Source: Gemmiger formicilis (GTDB taxonomy: Bacteria > Bacillota > Clostridia > Oscillospirales > Ruminococcaceae). From it: a stretch of DNA of 64,000 bases. This document shows, piece by piece, positions 50,560 through 57,877 of the stretch. The notes beneath the pieces are model-generated. The model saw only the letters and a list, made by a program, of their open reading frames with translations, was not told the DNA's origin and did no database searches. The position numbers and the translations under genes were made by a program. The stretch spans positions 62,001 to 126,000 of the forward strand of contig NZ_JANGCG010000003.1 of the NCBI RefSeq assembly GCF_024462815.1, written 5' to 3'. Each line of letters starts with the position of its first letter. The stretch's first letter is position 1.

Positions 50560-51639
50560 TCACAGAATCGTTCCGCCGCCCACAACCACGTCACCGTCAT
50601 ACAGCACAACGGCCTGGCCGCGGGTGATGGCGCGCTGTGGCTCGTCAAATACCACTTTGACAAGGCCGCCGTCCAGCGGGTAGACGGTGGCGGGCTGCTC
50701 GGTCTGGCGGTAGCGGGCCTTCGCCTTGACGCGCATCGGTTCGGTCAGCTCTGGAATCGAAATCCAGTTGAAATCCCCGGCCACCAGCGTGGTGGTGAAC
50801 AACTCGCTCTCCGGGCCGACCGTGACGGTGTTGTGCTCCATATCCTTGCCGCAGACATAGACCGGCGCACCCAGTGCCAGCCCCAGCCCCTTGCGCTGGC
50901 CGCAGGTGTAGCGCACAGCGCCGTGGTGGCGGCCGACCACCTTGCCGTTCACGTCCAGAAAATCGCCGTCTGGGTAATATTTGCCGGTGTAGCGCTCCAT
51001 AAAGCCGACATAGTCACCGTCCGGCACAAAGCAGATGTCCTGGCTGTCATGCTTGCGGGCGTTGCAGAAGCCCTGTGCCTCGGCAATTTTGCGGATGGAA
51101 GGCTTGTCCATACTGCCCAGCGGGAACTTGGTGTGAGCCAGCTGGTCCTGCGTCAGCACGTACAGCACGTAGCTCTGGTCCTTGTCGGCGTAGAGCGCCT
51201 TTTTCAGCAGCCAACGGCCGGTTTCGGGATCCTGCTCAATGCGGGCGTAGTGGCCGGTCACAACGTAGTCCAGCCCATGCTCGCGGGCAAAATCCAGCAT
51301 TTTGTCAAATTTCATCGTGCGGTTGCAGTCGATGCAGGGGTTGGGCGTGCCGCCCGCCTCATAGGTGGCGATGAACTTGCCAATGACCTTCTCGCGGAAT
51401 TCCTCGGTGTAGTTGACCACCTCAAAGGGAATGTCCAGCTGGAACGCCACCTCGGCGGCGTCCTCCACATCCTTGGCCGAGCAGCAGGTGTGGAACCCGC
51501 TCTGGCCTAAATCCTCGTTCTGGTACAGGCGCATGGTGGCACCCATGCAGCGGTAGCCCGCCTGCTTCATCAGGTAAGCGGCAACGGTGCTGTCCACGCC
51601 GCCACTCATGGCAATCAATGCGCCGGGGGTATTGTCCAT
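50560..51639 (-). CDS. mnmA: tRNA-specific 2-thiouridylase MnmA
   Basis: A 359-residue enzyme that thiolates U34 of Lys, Glu and Gln tRNAs, using sulfur relayed from a cysteine desulfurase. The P-loop is ALIAMSGGVDSTVAAYL; the catalytic cysteines are in GGTPNPCIDCNRTMKFDKML (about 105) and DSQDICFVPDGDYVGF (about 200). GHYARIEQD, DKDQSYVLYVL and CGQRKGLGLALG are standard. AAGGAG precedes ATG 51639. Its place beside cysK is fitting, since its sulfur comes from cysteine, but a terminator separates them. Confidence 0.96.
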   Translation of the reverse strand: MDNTPGALIAMSGGVDSTVAAYLMKQAGYRCMGATMRLYQNEDLGQSGFHTCCSAKDVEDAAEVAFQLDIPFEVVNYTEEFREKVIGKFIATYEAGGTPNPCIDCNRTMKFDKMLDFAREHGLDYVVTGHYARIEQDPETGRWLLKKALYADKDQSYVLYVLTQDQLAHTKFPLGSMDKPSIRKIAEAQGFCNARKHDSQDICFVPDGDYVGFMERYTGKYYPDGDFLDVNGKVVGRHHGAVRYTCGQRKGLGLALGAPVYVCGKDMEHNTVTVGPESELFTTTLVAGDFNWISIPELTEPMRVKAKARYRQTEQPATVYPLDGGLVKVVFDEPQRAITRGQAVVLYDGDVVVGGGTIL

Positions 51640-51661
51640 AGGAAATCTCCTTATATATACT

Positions 51662-51698
51662 AAAAAAGCACGGCAGACAATGCGTCTGCCGTGCTTAT
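51662..51698 (-). terminator. Terminator of cysK
   Basis: AAGCACGGCAGAC and GTCTGCCGTGCTT form a perfect 13-bp stem; leftward it is followed by TTTTTTAG. Confidence 0.88.
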
Positions 51699-51725
51699 TA
51701 TAGCAAATTCTCAGCGCTTATGCAA

Positions 51726-52658
51726 TCAGTCTGCGAACAGCGGGGTGGACAGGTAGCGGTCGCCGGTGTCGGGCAGCAGCGCCACGATGGTCTTGCCCTT
51801 GTTCTCGGGGCGCTTGGCCAGCTGGATGGCCGCCCACAGCGCTGCGCCGGAGGAGATGCCCACCAGCACGCCCTCCTTGTGGCCGACCAGCTTGCCGGTG
51901 GCAAAGGCGTCCTCGTTGGAGACGGGGATGACCTCGTCATAGACCTTGGTGTTCAGCACGTCCGGCACAAAGCCTGCGCCGATGCCCTGAATCTTATGCG
52001 CACCGGCCACGCCCTTGCTCAGCACAGGGGAGGTGGCGGGCTCGACAGCCACAACCTTCACGTTGGGGTTCTGGCTCTTGAGATACTCGCCGACGCCGGT
52101 CACCGTGCCGCCCGTGCCGACACCGGCCACAAAGATGTCAACCTTGCCGTCGGTATCCTCCCAAATTTCGGGGCCGGTGGTGCGCTTGTGAGCGTCCGGG
52201 TTGGCCGGGTTCACAAACTGGCCGGGCACAAAGCTGTTGGGAATTTCCTTGGCCAGCTCGTCCGCCTTGGCAATGGCACCCTTCATGCCCTTGGCACCGT
52301 CGGTCAGCACCAGCTCGGCGCCGTAGGCCTTCATCAGCTGGCGGCGCTCCACGCTCATCGTCTCGGGCATAACGATGATGATGCGGTAGCCGCGGGCGGC
52401 GGCCACGGAGGCCAGACCAATGCCGGTGTTGCCGGAGGTAGGCTCGATGATGACAGAGCCGGGCTTCAGCTTGCCGGAGGCCTCGGCATCGTCAATCATC
52501 GCCTTGGCAATGCGGTCCTTGACGGAGCCGGCGGGGTTGAAATATTCCAGCTTGCCCAGAATCTTGGCTTCCAGGTTTTCAGCGGCTTCAATATGGGTGA
52601 GCTCCAGCAGGGGCGTGCGGCCAATCAGCTGGTCAGCGGAAGTATAAATCTTGCTCAT
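51726..52658 (-). CDS. cysK: Cysteine synthase (O-acetylserine sulfhydrylase)
   Basis: A 310-residue PLP enzyme that makes cysteine from O-acetylserine and sulfide. The PLP-lysine is in [18 protein letters not shown] near 42; [12 protein letters not shown] near 70 binds the substrate carboxylate; [12 protein letters not shown] near 175 binds the phosphate; [11 protein letters not shown] near 265 follows. Normal length. ATG 52658 is chosen with GGAGG nine bases upstream; an earlier ATG would not match the family. A short Cys-rich leader ORF and a shared operator precede it. Confidence 0.97.
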   Translation of the reverse strand: MSKIYTSADQLIGRTPLLELTHIEAAENLEAKILGKLEYFNPAGSVKDRIAKAMIDDAEASGKLKPGSVIIEPTSGNTGIGLASVAAARGYRIIIVMPETMSVERRQLMKAYGAELVLTDGAKGMKGAIAKADELAKEIPNSFVPGQFVNPANPDAHKRTTGPEIWEDTDGKVDIFVAGVGTGGTVTGVGEYLKSQNPNVKVVAVEPATSPVLSKGVAGAHKIQGIGAGFVPDVLNTKVYDEVIPVSNEDAFATGKLVGHKEGVLVGISSGAALWAAIQLAKRPENKGKTIVALLPDTGDRYLSTPLFAD

Positions 52659-52707
52659 AGGTGGTTCCTCCATCGTCATTTCTGTTTATTCAAAAAATGT
52701 TGTGTTC

Positions 52708-52758
52708 TTACCGTGCCAGACAGCGACATCGCGGATACGGCGCAAATCCCTTTCGCAT
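52708..52758 (-). CDS. 16-residue Cys-X-Cys leader peptide upstream of cysK
   Basis: ATG 52758 opens MRKGFAPYPRCRCLAR-stop, with AGAGAGG 11 bases upstream. Two Cys codons sit as RCRC four residues before the end. Short peptides with late Cys codons precede cysteine genes in actinobacteria and act by ribosome stalling. Here the ORF lies within the cysK leader, which has no obvious strong terminator. A competing frame (MKYYAKGIC...) is possible but its RBS is too close. Tentative. Confidence 0.45.
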   Translation of the reverse strand: MRKGFAPYPRCRCLAR

Positions 52759-52790
52759 AATATTTCATACCTCTCTTATAGGTTAATAGG

Positions 52791-52828
52791 ATTGTACAAC
52801 ACAATTTCCCGTTTGTCAATAGGGTAAT
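52791..52828 (-). promoter_or_regulatory. cysK promoter with operator shared with metY
   Basis: Minus strand TTGACA (52814-52819), 17 bases, TACAAT (52791-52796). ATTACCCTATTGACA (52814-52828) is identical to the metY operator sequence; TTAACCTATAAGAG lies just after the start point. Confidence 0.7.
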
Positions 52829-52862
52829 AGGGAATTTTCTAAAATTATTTTGCAAAAAGGTG

Positions 52863-52896
52863 TTGCTATCCCATTTACCAACCCGTATAATAGGAA
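52863..52896 (+). promoter_or_regulatory. Promoter of the Rrf2 regulator gene, with possible autoregulation site
   Basis: TTGCTA (52863-52868), 17 bases, TATAAT (52886-52891). TAATAGGAATAA over the -10 resembles TAATAGGGAATT beside the cysK -35. Confidence 0.6.
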
Positions 52897-52921
52897 TAAG
52901 TAAACAAAGGAGCACACCATT

Positions 52922-53353
52922 ATGATGATTTCAACGAAGGGCCGTTATGCACTGCGTGTTATGATTGACATTGCCGAGCACCAGCATGACGGTTATATCC
53001 CCCTGAAGGAGATTGCCGCCCGGCAGGAAATTTCGGAAAAATATCTTGAGGCTATTGTGAAAAGTCTTGTCAAGGAGCGCTACCTGACCGGCCTGCGGGG
53101 CAAAAGCGGCGGCTACCGCCTGACCAGAACGCCCGAGGAGTACACCGTGGGCAACATCCTGCGCCTGACCGAAGGCAGCCTTGCCCCGGTGGCCTGCTTA
53201 GAGCAGAACCCTGTGGAATGCCGTCGCATGGCGGAGTGCCGCACCCTGCCGATGTGGCGCAAGCTGAACACAATGATCAACGATTACTTTGACAGCATCA
53301 GCCTAGCCGACCTTGTCAACACCGCCCAGCCGGGCAATGATTATGTGATTTGA
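52922..53353 (+). CDS. Rrf2-family regulator (CymR/IscR-like), probable cysteine-metabolism repressor
   Basis: A 143-residue winged-helix protein: STKGRYALRVMIDIAEHQHD, then KEIAARQEISEKYLEAIVKS and LTGLRGKSGGYRLTR. In the second half, CLEQNPVEC and MAECRTLPMW supply three Cys spaced like the [2Fe-2S] ligands of IscR, whereas Bacillus CymR lacks them. Its gene is divergent from cysK and shares the intergenic region. By position it should regulate cysK and, given the shared operator, metY. The start could be ATG 52922 or 52925; AGGAG is nine bases before the first. Confidence 0.85.
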   Translation: MMISTKGRYALRVMIDIAEHQHDGYIPLKEIAARQEISEKYLEAIVKSLVKERYLTGLRGKSGGYRLTRTPEEYTVGNILRLTEGSLAPVACLEQNPVECRRMAECRTLPMWRKLNTMINDYFDSISLADLVNTAQPGNDYVI

Positions 53354-53361
53354 ACCAAAAA

Positions 53362-53406
53362 CCAAACGCCCCCGCAGGTTTTTACAGCCTGCGGGGGCGT
53401 TTTAGT
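53362..53406 (+). terminator. Terminator of the Rrf2 regulator gene
   Basis: AACGCCCCCGCAGG pairs with CCTGCGGGGGCGTT, loop TTTTTACAG, then TTTTAG. Confidence 0.85.
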
Positions 53407-53453
53407 GTGTGGCGATGTTTTATGCTGCGGGCGGACCGCTTATTACCTGTTAC

Positions 53454-53490
53454 GCAGTAGGGGCGGGGCTCTGCTCCGCCCGCGGAACCT
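53454..53490. repeat. REP-like palindrome (block 9), beside the RAYT remnant
   Basis: GTAGGGGCGGGGCTCTGCTC with CGCCCGCGGAACC, a typical core, directly next to the 3' end of the transposase remnant. Confidence 0.7.
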
Positions 53491-53495
53491 TGCGG

Positions 53496-53663
53496 CTACC
53501 GCGCACCTTTCCCGTAAAAGCGGTCAATCTCCCATTTTAAAGGATTTTCGTCGATGTACTGCCAGATAGCGGCATAATCCGCTTCATCGCGGATGACGTG
53601 CTCATAATAGCTGCGCTGCCACAGCCTGCGCCCCGGCGTGCGGCAAAGGCGTGTCGGCCTTCA
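53496..53663 (-). pseudogene. C-terminal remnant of a REP-associated tyrosine transposase (RAYT)
   Basis: Translated leftward from 53660 to TAG 53496 the frame gives RRLWQRSYYEHVIRDEADYA followed by AIWQYIDENPLKWEIDRFYG and KGAR-stop. The WQRSYYEHVIR block with its Tyr and the YIDENPLKW block are the C-terminal signature of RAYT/IS200-like Y1 transposases. The N-terminal HUH region is missing and the frame is closed by TGA at 53661, beside the 3' end of gltX. About 50 codons remain of a protein that is normally 150-250. Nonfunctional, but it shows a RAYT once lived here. It explains the otherwise empty gap 53354-53664. Confidence 0.8.
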
Positions 53664-53664
53664 T

Positions 53665-55107
53665 TTACAGCTTCTCCAGCGCCTCTTTCACACGCTTGAG
53701 GGTTTCGGGCTTGCCCATCATGGCGGCAAGGTCGGTGCCGCCGCCGGGGGTGCGGGCCTTGCCGGAAAGCGCAATGCCCAGCGGGAAGAGCAGCCAGCCG
53801 TTCTTCTTCTCCAGTTGCTCGGCCAGTGCCTTGCAGGCCTCAAAAATCGCGTCGCGGGTCCAGTCGGTCTGGGCCTCCAGCACCGGCAGCAGGGCCGTCA
53901 GGGCCTCTTTGGCGGACTCAGGCGTGGTTTTCTGCTTCTTGTTGCGGTACATCTCGGCGTCAATCGGCAACACTGCGTCAAAGAAGTCCAGCTGCGGCGG
54001 GATGTCCTCCAACACCTCGCAACGGGGCTGCAGGTTGGCGCAGAGCAGATCGCGGTCAATGTCGCAGTGGACGGCGCTGTCGATGAAGGGGTCGGCCAGA
54101 CGGCGGAACTCCTCAGCCGGCAGGGCACGGATGTAGGCTGCGTTGATGGCGCGCAGCTTCAGAGGGTCAAAGATGGCGGGGGACTTGGAGATACGCGCCG
54201 GGTCCCAGATTTTAATCATCTCGTCCAGCGTGAAAATCTCCTGCTCGCCCTCGGGTGCCCAGCCCAGCAGCAGCAGATAATTCAGCACGGCGGCGGGCAG
54301 ATAGCCCTTGGCCACCAGATCCTGATAACTGGCGTCGCCGTTGCGCTTGCTCAGCTTGTTCTGCGCGTCCTTCATAACGGGCGGGCAGTGGATGTAGACC
54401 GGCTTCTCCCAGCCGAAGGCGTCATACAGCAGGTTGTACTTCGGGGTGGAGGACAGGTACTCGCTGCCGCGGATGACGTGGGTAATGCCCATCAGGTGGT
54501 CGTCCACAACGTTGGCAAAGTTGTAGGTCGGCATACCATCGGTCTTAATCAGAATCTGGTCATCCAGCTCCTTGACATCGACCTCGATGTGGCCGTAGAC
54601 CACATCGTCAAACCCGGCCACGCCGGACTCGGGAATCTTCTGGCGGATGACATACGGCTCACCCGCAGCCAGCTTGGCAGCGACCTCATCGGCGGACAGA
54701 TTGCGGCAGTGGCCGTCATAGTGGGTCATTTCGCCCGCGGCGCGCTGGGCCTCGTGCATTTCGTTCAGGCGCTCCTCGGTGCAGAAGCAGTAGTAGGCCT
54801 TGCCGGCCTTGACAAGCTGCTCGGCATACTGCTTGAACATACCCATGCGCTGGCTCTGCACGTAGGGGCCGACCGGGCCGCCCACATCGGGGCCCTCGTC
54901 CCAGGTCAGGCCAGTGGCCTTCAGCGTGCCGTAGATGATATCGGTAGCGCCCTCAACAAGACGGCCCTGGTCGGTATCCTCAATGCGCAGGATGAAGGTG
55001 CCGCCGTTGTGGCGGGCCTGCAGATAGGTGTACAGCGCGGTGCGCAGATTGCCCACGTGCATATAGCCCGTGGGGGACGGCGCAAAACGAGTGCGGACTT
55101 CAGACAT
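53665..55107 (-). CDS. gltX: Glutamyl-tRNA synthetase
   Basis: A 480-residue class I synthetase that charges tRNA(Glu). The ATP motif is RFAPSPTGYMHVGNLRTALY (HIGH variant HVGN) at residues 6-25; the KMSKS equivalent is KLSKRNGDASYQD near 250. Zinc-type Cys residues appear in YYCFCTEERL and HYDGHCRN near 108-135. A C-terminal anticodon-binding helical domain follows. Length is normal. A consensus promoter lies upstream (55156-55184) and GGGG precedes ATG 55107. Confidence 0.97.
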   Translation of the reverse strand: MSEVRTRFAPSPTGYMHVGNLRTALYTYLQARHNGGTFILRIEDTDQGRLVEGATDIIYGTLKATGLTWDEGPDVGGPVGPYVQSQRMGMFKQYAEQLVKAGKAYYCFCTEERLNEMHEAQRAAGEMTHYDGHCRNLSADEVAAKLAAGEPYVIRQKIPESGVAGFDDVVYGHIEVDVKELDDQILIKTDGMPTYNFANVVDDHLMGITHVIRGSEYLSSTPKYNLLYDAFGWEKPVYIHCPPVMKDAQNKLSKRNGDASYQDLVAKGYLPAAVLNYLLLLGWAPEGEQEIFTLDEMIKIWDPARISKSPAIFDPLKLRAINAAYIRALPAEEFRRLADPFIDSAVHCDIDRDLLCANLQPRCEVLEDIPPQLDFFDAVLPIDAEMYRNKKQKTTPESAKEALTALLPVLEAQTDWTRDAIFEACKALAEQLEKKNGWLLFPLGIALSGKARTPGGGTDLAAMMGKPETLKRVKEALEKL

Positions 55108-55155
55108 ACAGATTCCCCTTTTTTATATTTGTGTTTTTACTTGATATTTGTGTTT

Positions 55156-55184
55156 ATTATAGGCGCGGATAGGGTAAGTGTCAA
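55156..55184 (-). promoter_or_regulatory. Promoter of gltX
   Basis: Minus strand TTGACA (55179-55184), 17 bases, TATAAT (55156-55161): exact consensus at both hexamers. Confidence 0.75.
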
Positions 55185-55216
55185 CAAAAGACAAGGCATA
55201 AAAAGCAAAGAACAGC

Positions 55217-56335
55217 TCAGCAATTTTCCAGCCAGGCCAGCAGTACCTTAACTCTGCCGGTCAAATCGCCGCAGAATCGCTCGGCAACCTCAATCACGAC
55301 CGTGTCTGGTATAGTGGTCTGTTCGGCCAACAGGGTGTCTACTGTCAGAACATTGCCGTGCAGTACCAGTGTATCATGGAATCCCTCTGCCAGATAGGGG
55401 GCCAATGCGGCACCATAGCTGTCCCGCGCAAGGAGCAGGCTATTGCTGCCGCTGCCGGAAAAGCGCATCAGCTCGGCACCATCGCTCCCCTCAATGCGTT
55501 CTGCGGTCGGAACGTCCGGCTCCAGATACACATCGTCGCTGGCCATATTCCAGCGGCCGCACATGGCGGCAAGGTCGGCAGGGCAGGGAATTTCCGGTTC
55601 CGTCAAAAACAGCGGCCAATCCTGTGCTGCGGGCATATCCAGTGCAGCCAACGTTTTTTGGGCGGCAAGCCATGCGCCTGCATTGTTCCAGTGGGTGTCG
55701 TACTTATAGTACACCTGTTGCGCCGCCGCAGCTTCCGTCAGCTCCGGCAGAGGAAACAGTACAGGGCAGGCGGTGTTGGTCTGCAGATAAGCGGAAAGCT
55801 CCTGCACCTGCGTAGGGCGGGACACAATCGGAATACTGGCAGGCATCCGGTCGGAATATACACCCTCCTTGGCTGGTGCAAACAATATCAGCAGGCGGCT
55901 GCCGCGGGCAGATAATTCGTCATTCAGTTGTTGTATAAGTGCGGACAGCTCGGCCTTTTCCGCATCGCTGTAAGCGGTCAAGCCCTGATAGTCAGAGATG
56001 CTTTTGGAGTCGCCTACATCCTTTAAAAACAGCCAGCCATCTTTCCCCTGCAGCACATCGGAAGAATCCAGCGTGCCAATGCTTCGATCGACTTCTGCTT
56101 TAAGAACCAGCATTTCATTGCGAAAGGGCGCATTGTCACTCAACCAGGCTTCAAAAGCGGTGGGCCATTGGGTAAGACTGGTTTCCGCATCCGGGAAAGA
56201 GGCTAATGTCCGGTTTTCGTGGTTGACGGTATCACAGCTTCCGCGCAAAATCGGCCAAAGAAGATTGGGGCCTGCCAGCAAGGCTGCAAATCCAACAATC
56301 AAAGCTGTATTTGTCCATTTTACAGCGCGTTTCAC
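55217..56335 (-). CDS. AlgX/AlgJ-like SGNH-fold protein (DHHW family)
   Basis: A 372-residue exported protein with an N-terminal membrane anchor (about 9-29). The segment NRTLASFPD, SDNAPFRNEML near 68, LQGKDGWLFLKD near 98, QVYYKYDTHWNNAGAW near 215 (Asp-x-His-Trp) and LLLARDSYGAALAPYLAEGF near 300 (Ser of the SGNH fold) match AlgX/AlgJ proteins. These transfer acetyl groups delivered by MBOAT partners to exported polysaccharide. It starts 24 bases after the MBOAT gene. This pair has visibly lower GC than the flanks, which may mean later acquisition. Confidence 0.85.
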   Translation of the reverse strand: MKRAVKWTNTALIVGFAALLAGPNLLWPILRGSCDTVNHENRTLASFPDAETSLTQWPTAFEAWLSDNAPFRNEMLVLKAEVDRSIGTLDSSDVLQGKDGWLFLKDVGDSKSISDYQGLTAYSDAEKAELSALIQQLNDELSARGSRLLILFAPAKEGVYSDRMPASIPIVSRPTQVQELSAYLQTNTACPVLFPLPELTEAAAAQQVYYKYDTHWNNAGAWLAAQKTLAALDMPAAQDWPLFLTEPEIPCPADLAAMCGRWNMASDDVYLEPDVPTAERIEGSDGAELMRFSGSGSNSLLLARDSYGAALAPYLAEGFHDTLVLHGNVLTVDTLLAEQTTIPDTVVIEVAERFCGDLTGRVKVLLAWLENC

Positions 56336-56359
56336 GGAAATACTCCTTTCAGTCTTTGG

Positions 56360-57766
56360 TTAAAAGCGGAAATAAATAAACGGATTATAAGTGCCGCTTA
56401 CCAAAAGAACCGTGCAGGCAAATCCGAGCACCAGCAGAGCTGCGCCCTGCAGAGAACCGACATGGGTACGGTCATACAGGCGTTGACGCAGTCCGGGCAG
56501 TGCGGCCTGCACCGGGCCGCAAAGCAGGATGCCGGCGATGAGCAGCAGCATGGTGCGGCTGTCCATATAACGTATCACGGGATAAGCTGCGCTTCCGGCA
56601 GTCGGTGTCCACATGGTTCGCAACCACTGCAAGCCTGCCCGCAGGCCCGGAGCGCGGAACAGAACCCAGCCGCATACAACAAAGAACATGGTGTACAGCC
56701 ACCCGAACCAGGCAGGCGCCTTGCGCAAGGGCTTTTCCAGCAGGGTGCGCTCCAGAATCAGGAGGATGGCATACCAGATGCCCCACGCCACAAACTGCCA
56801 GTTGGCACCGTGCCAAAGGCCGGTAGCTAAAAATACAATAAATAAGTTCAGCAGTGTGCGCGGCTTTCCCTTTCGGTTGCCGCCCAGGGGAATATAGAGA
56901 TATTCCTTGAACCACCCAGAAAGGCTCATATGCCAGCGCCGCCAGAATTCGCTGACACTGTGGGAAAGATAGGGATAATGGAAGTTTTCCGGGAAGGTAA
57001 AGCCAAACATTGCGCCGAGGCCGATTGCCATATCGGAATAGCCCGAAAAATCATAATAAATCTGCAATGTATAATACAGCGCGCCGAGCCAGGCCAGCGG
57101 TGTGCTGACAGCGGAAGGAGCCAACCCAAAAACTTCATCGGCACGGGCGGCAAAGCAGTTTGCCAGAATTACCTTTTTCGCCATACCGTAAAGAAAACGC
57201 TTGACCCCGTAGGAAAAGTCCTGTACAGTGACACAGCGATTCTGCAGCTGCGCTTCTATCTCCGTATAACGGACAATCGGGCCGGCGACCAGCTGCGGGA
57301 AAAAGCTGATATACAGTGCCATCAGGAACCAGCTTTTTTGCAGCTGCGTTTTGCCGCGATACAAATCAATCACATAGCTCATTGCCTGAAAGGTATAAAA
57401 GCTGATGCCAAGCGGCAGCGCAATATCCCGAACAGGCAAGACCTGCCGCCCAAACAAAGCGGCAAGCGTATCACCCGCGAAAGAATAGTACTTGAAATAT
57501 CCCAACAGCGCCAGATTGGCCAATACGATTACAGCCAGAGCTAATTTGCGGGTGCGCTCCCCGGCGGCATTTACCCAAAAGCCGCCGAGATAGTTGAGCG
57601 TGATGGAAAAAAGCATCAGGAAGATATACTTTGGCTCACCCCAGGCATAAAACAGCAGGCTGGCCACAAGCAGCAATACGTTTTTGCCCTTGCGGGGCAG
57701 AAACAGATACAATAGCAATGTGATTGGTAAAAAATACCATAAGAAAACCAAACTGGAAAACAGCAT
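56360..57766 (-). CDS. MBOAT O-acyltransferase (AlgI-like)
   Basis: A 468-residue membrane protein with about ten hydrophobic segments. The opening LFSSLVFLWYFLPITLLLYL, the FYTFQAMSYVIDLYRGK segment, DFSGYSDMAIGLGAMFGF near 222, PYLSHSVSEFWRRWHMSLSG near 265 and the catalytic GLWHGANWQFVAWG near 320 (with His) are the AlgI/DltB-type MBOAT signature; it ends NPFIYFRF, also typical. It passes acyl groups across the membrane for polysaccharide O-acetylation, together with the AlgX-like protein that follows. The RBS is weak (TGGGG). Confidence 0.93.
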   Translation of the reverse strand: MLFSSLVFLWYFLPITLLLYLFLPRKGKNVLLLVASLLFYAWGEPKYIFLMLFSITLNYLGGFWVNAAGERTRKLALAVIVLANLALLGYFKYYSFAGDTLAALFGRQVLPVRDIALPLGISFYTFQAMSYVIDLYRGKTQLQKSWFLMALYISFFPQLVAGPIVRYTEIEAQLQNRCVTVQDFSYGVKRFLYGMAKKVILANCFAARADEVFGLAPSAVSTPLAWLGALYYTLQIYYDFSGYSDMAIGLGAMFGFTFPENFHYPYLSHSVSEFWRRWHMSLSGWFKEYLYIPLGGNRKGKPRTLLNLFIVFLATGLWHGANWQFVAWGIWYAILLILERTLLEKPLRKAPAWFGWLYTMFFVVCGWVLFRAPGLRAGLQWLRTMWTPTAGSAAYPVIRYMDSRTMLLLIAGILLCGPVQAALPGLRQRLYDRTHVGSLQGAALLVLGFACTVLLVSGTYNPFIYFRF

Positions 57767-57877
57767 TTCTGAACCCCATAAAAAGCGTACTGGTGCGTAT
57801 CCTATGCCGGTGATTTATAGCTGTATAAAAATTCTGCCAGCGTGCAAAAATCTTATGCAAACGCAGACTTGCACACC

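Noticed and set aside
52674-52768. Alternative leader ORF (MKYYAKGICAVSAMSLSG...) upstream of cysK
   Set aside because: Its only ribosome-site candidate is one base from the ATG, too close to work well; the other frame has CxC and better spacing. It is not fully excluded.
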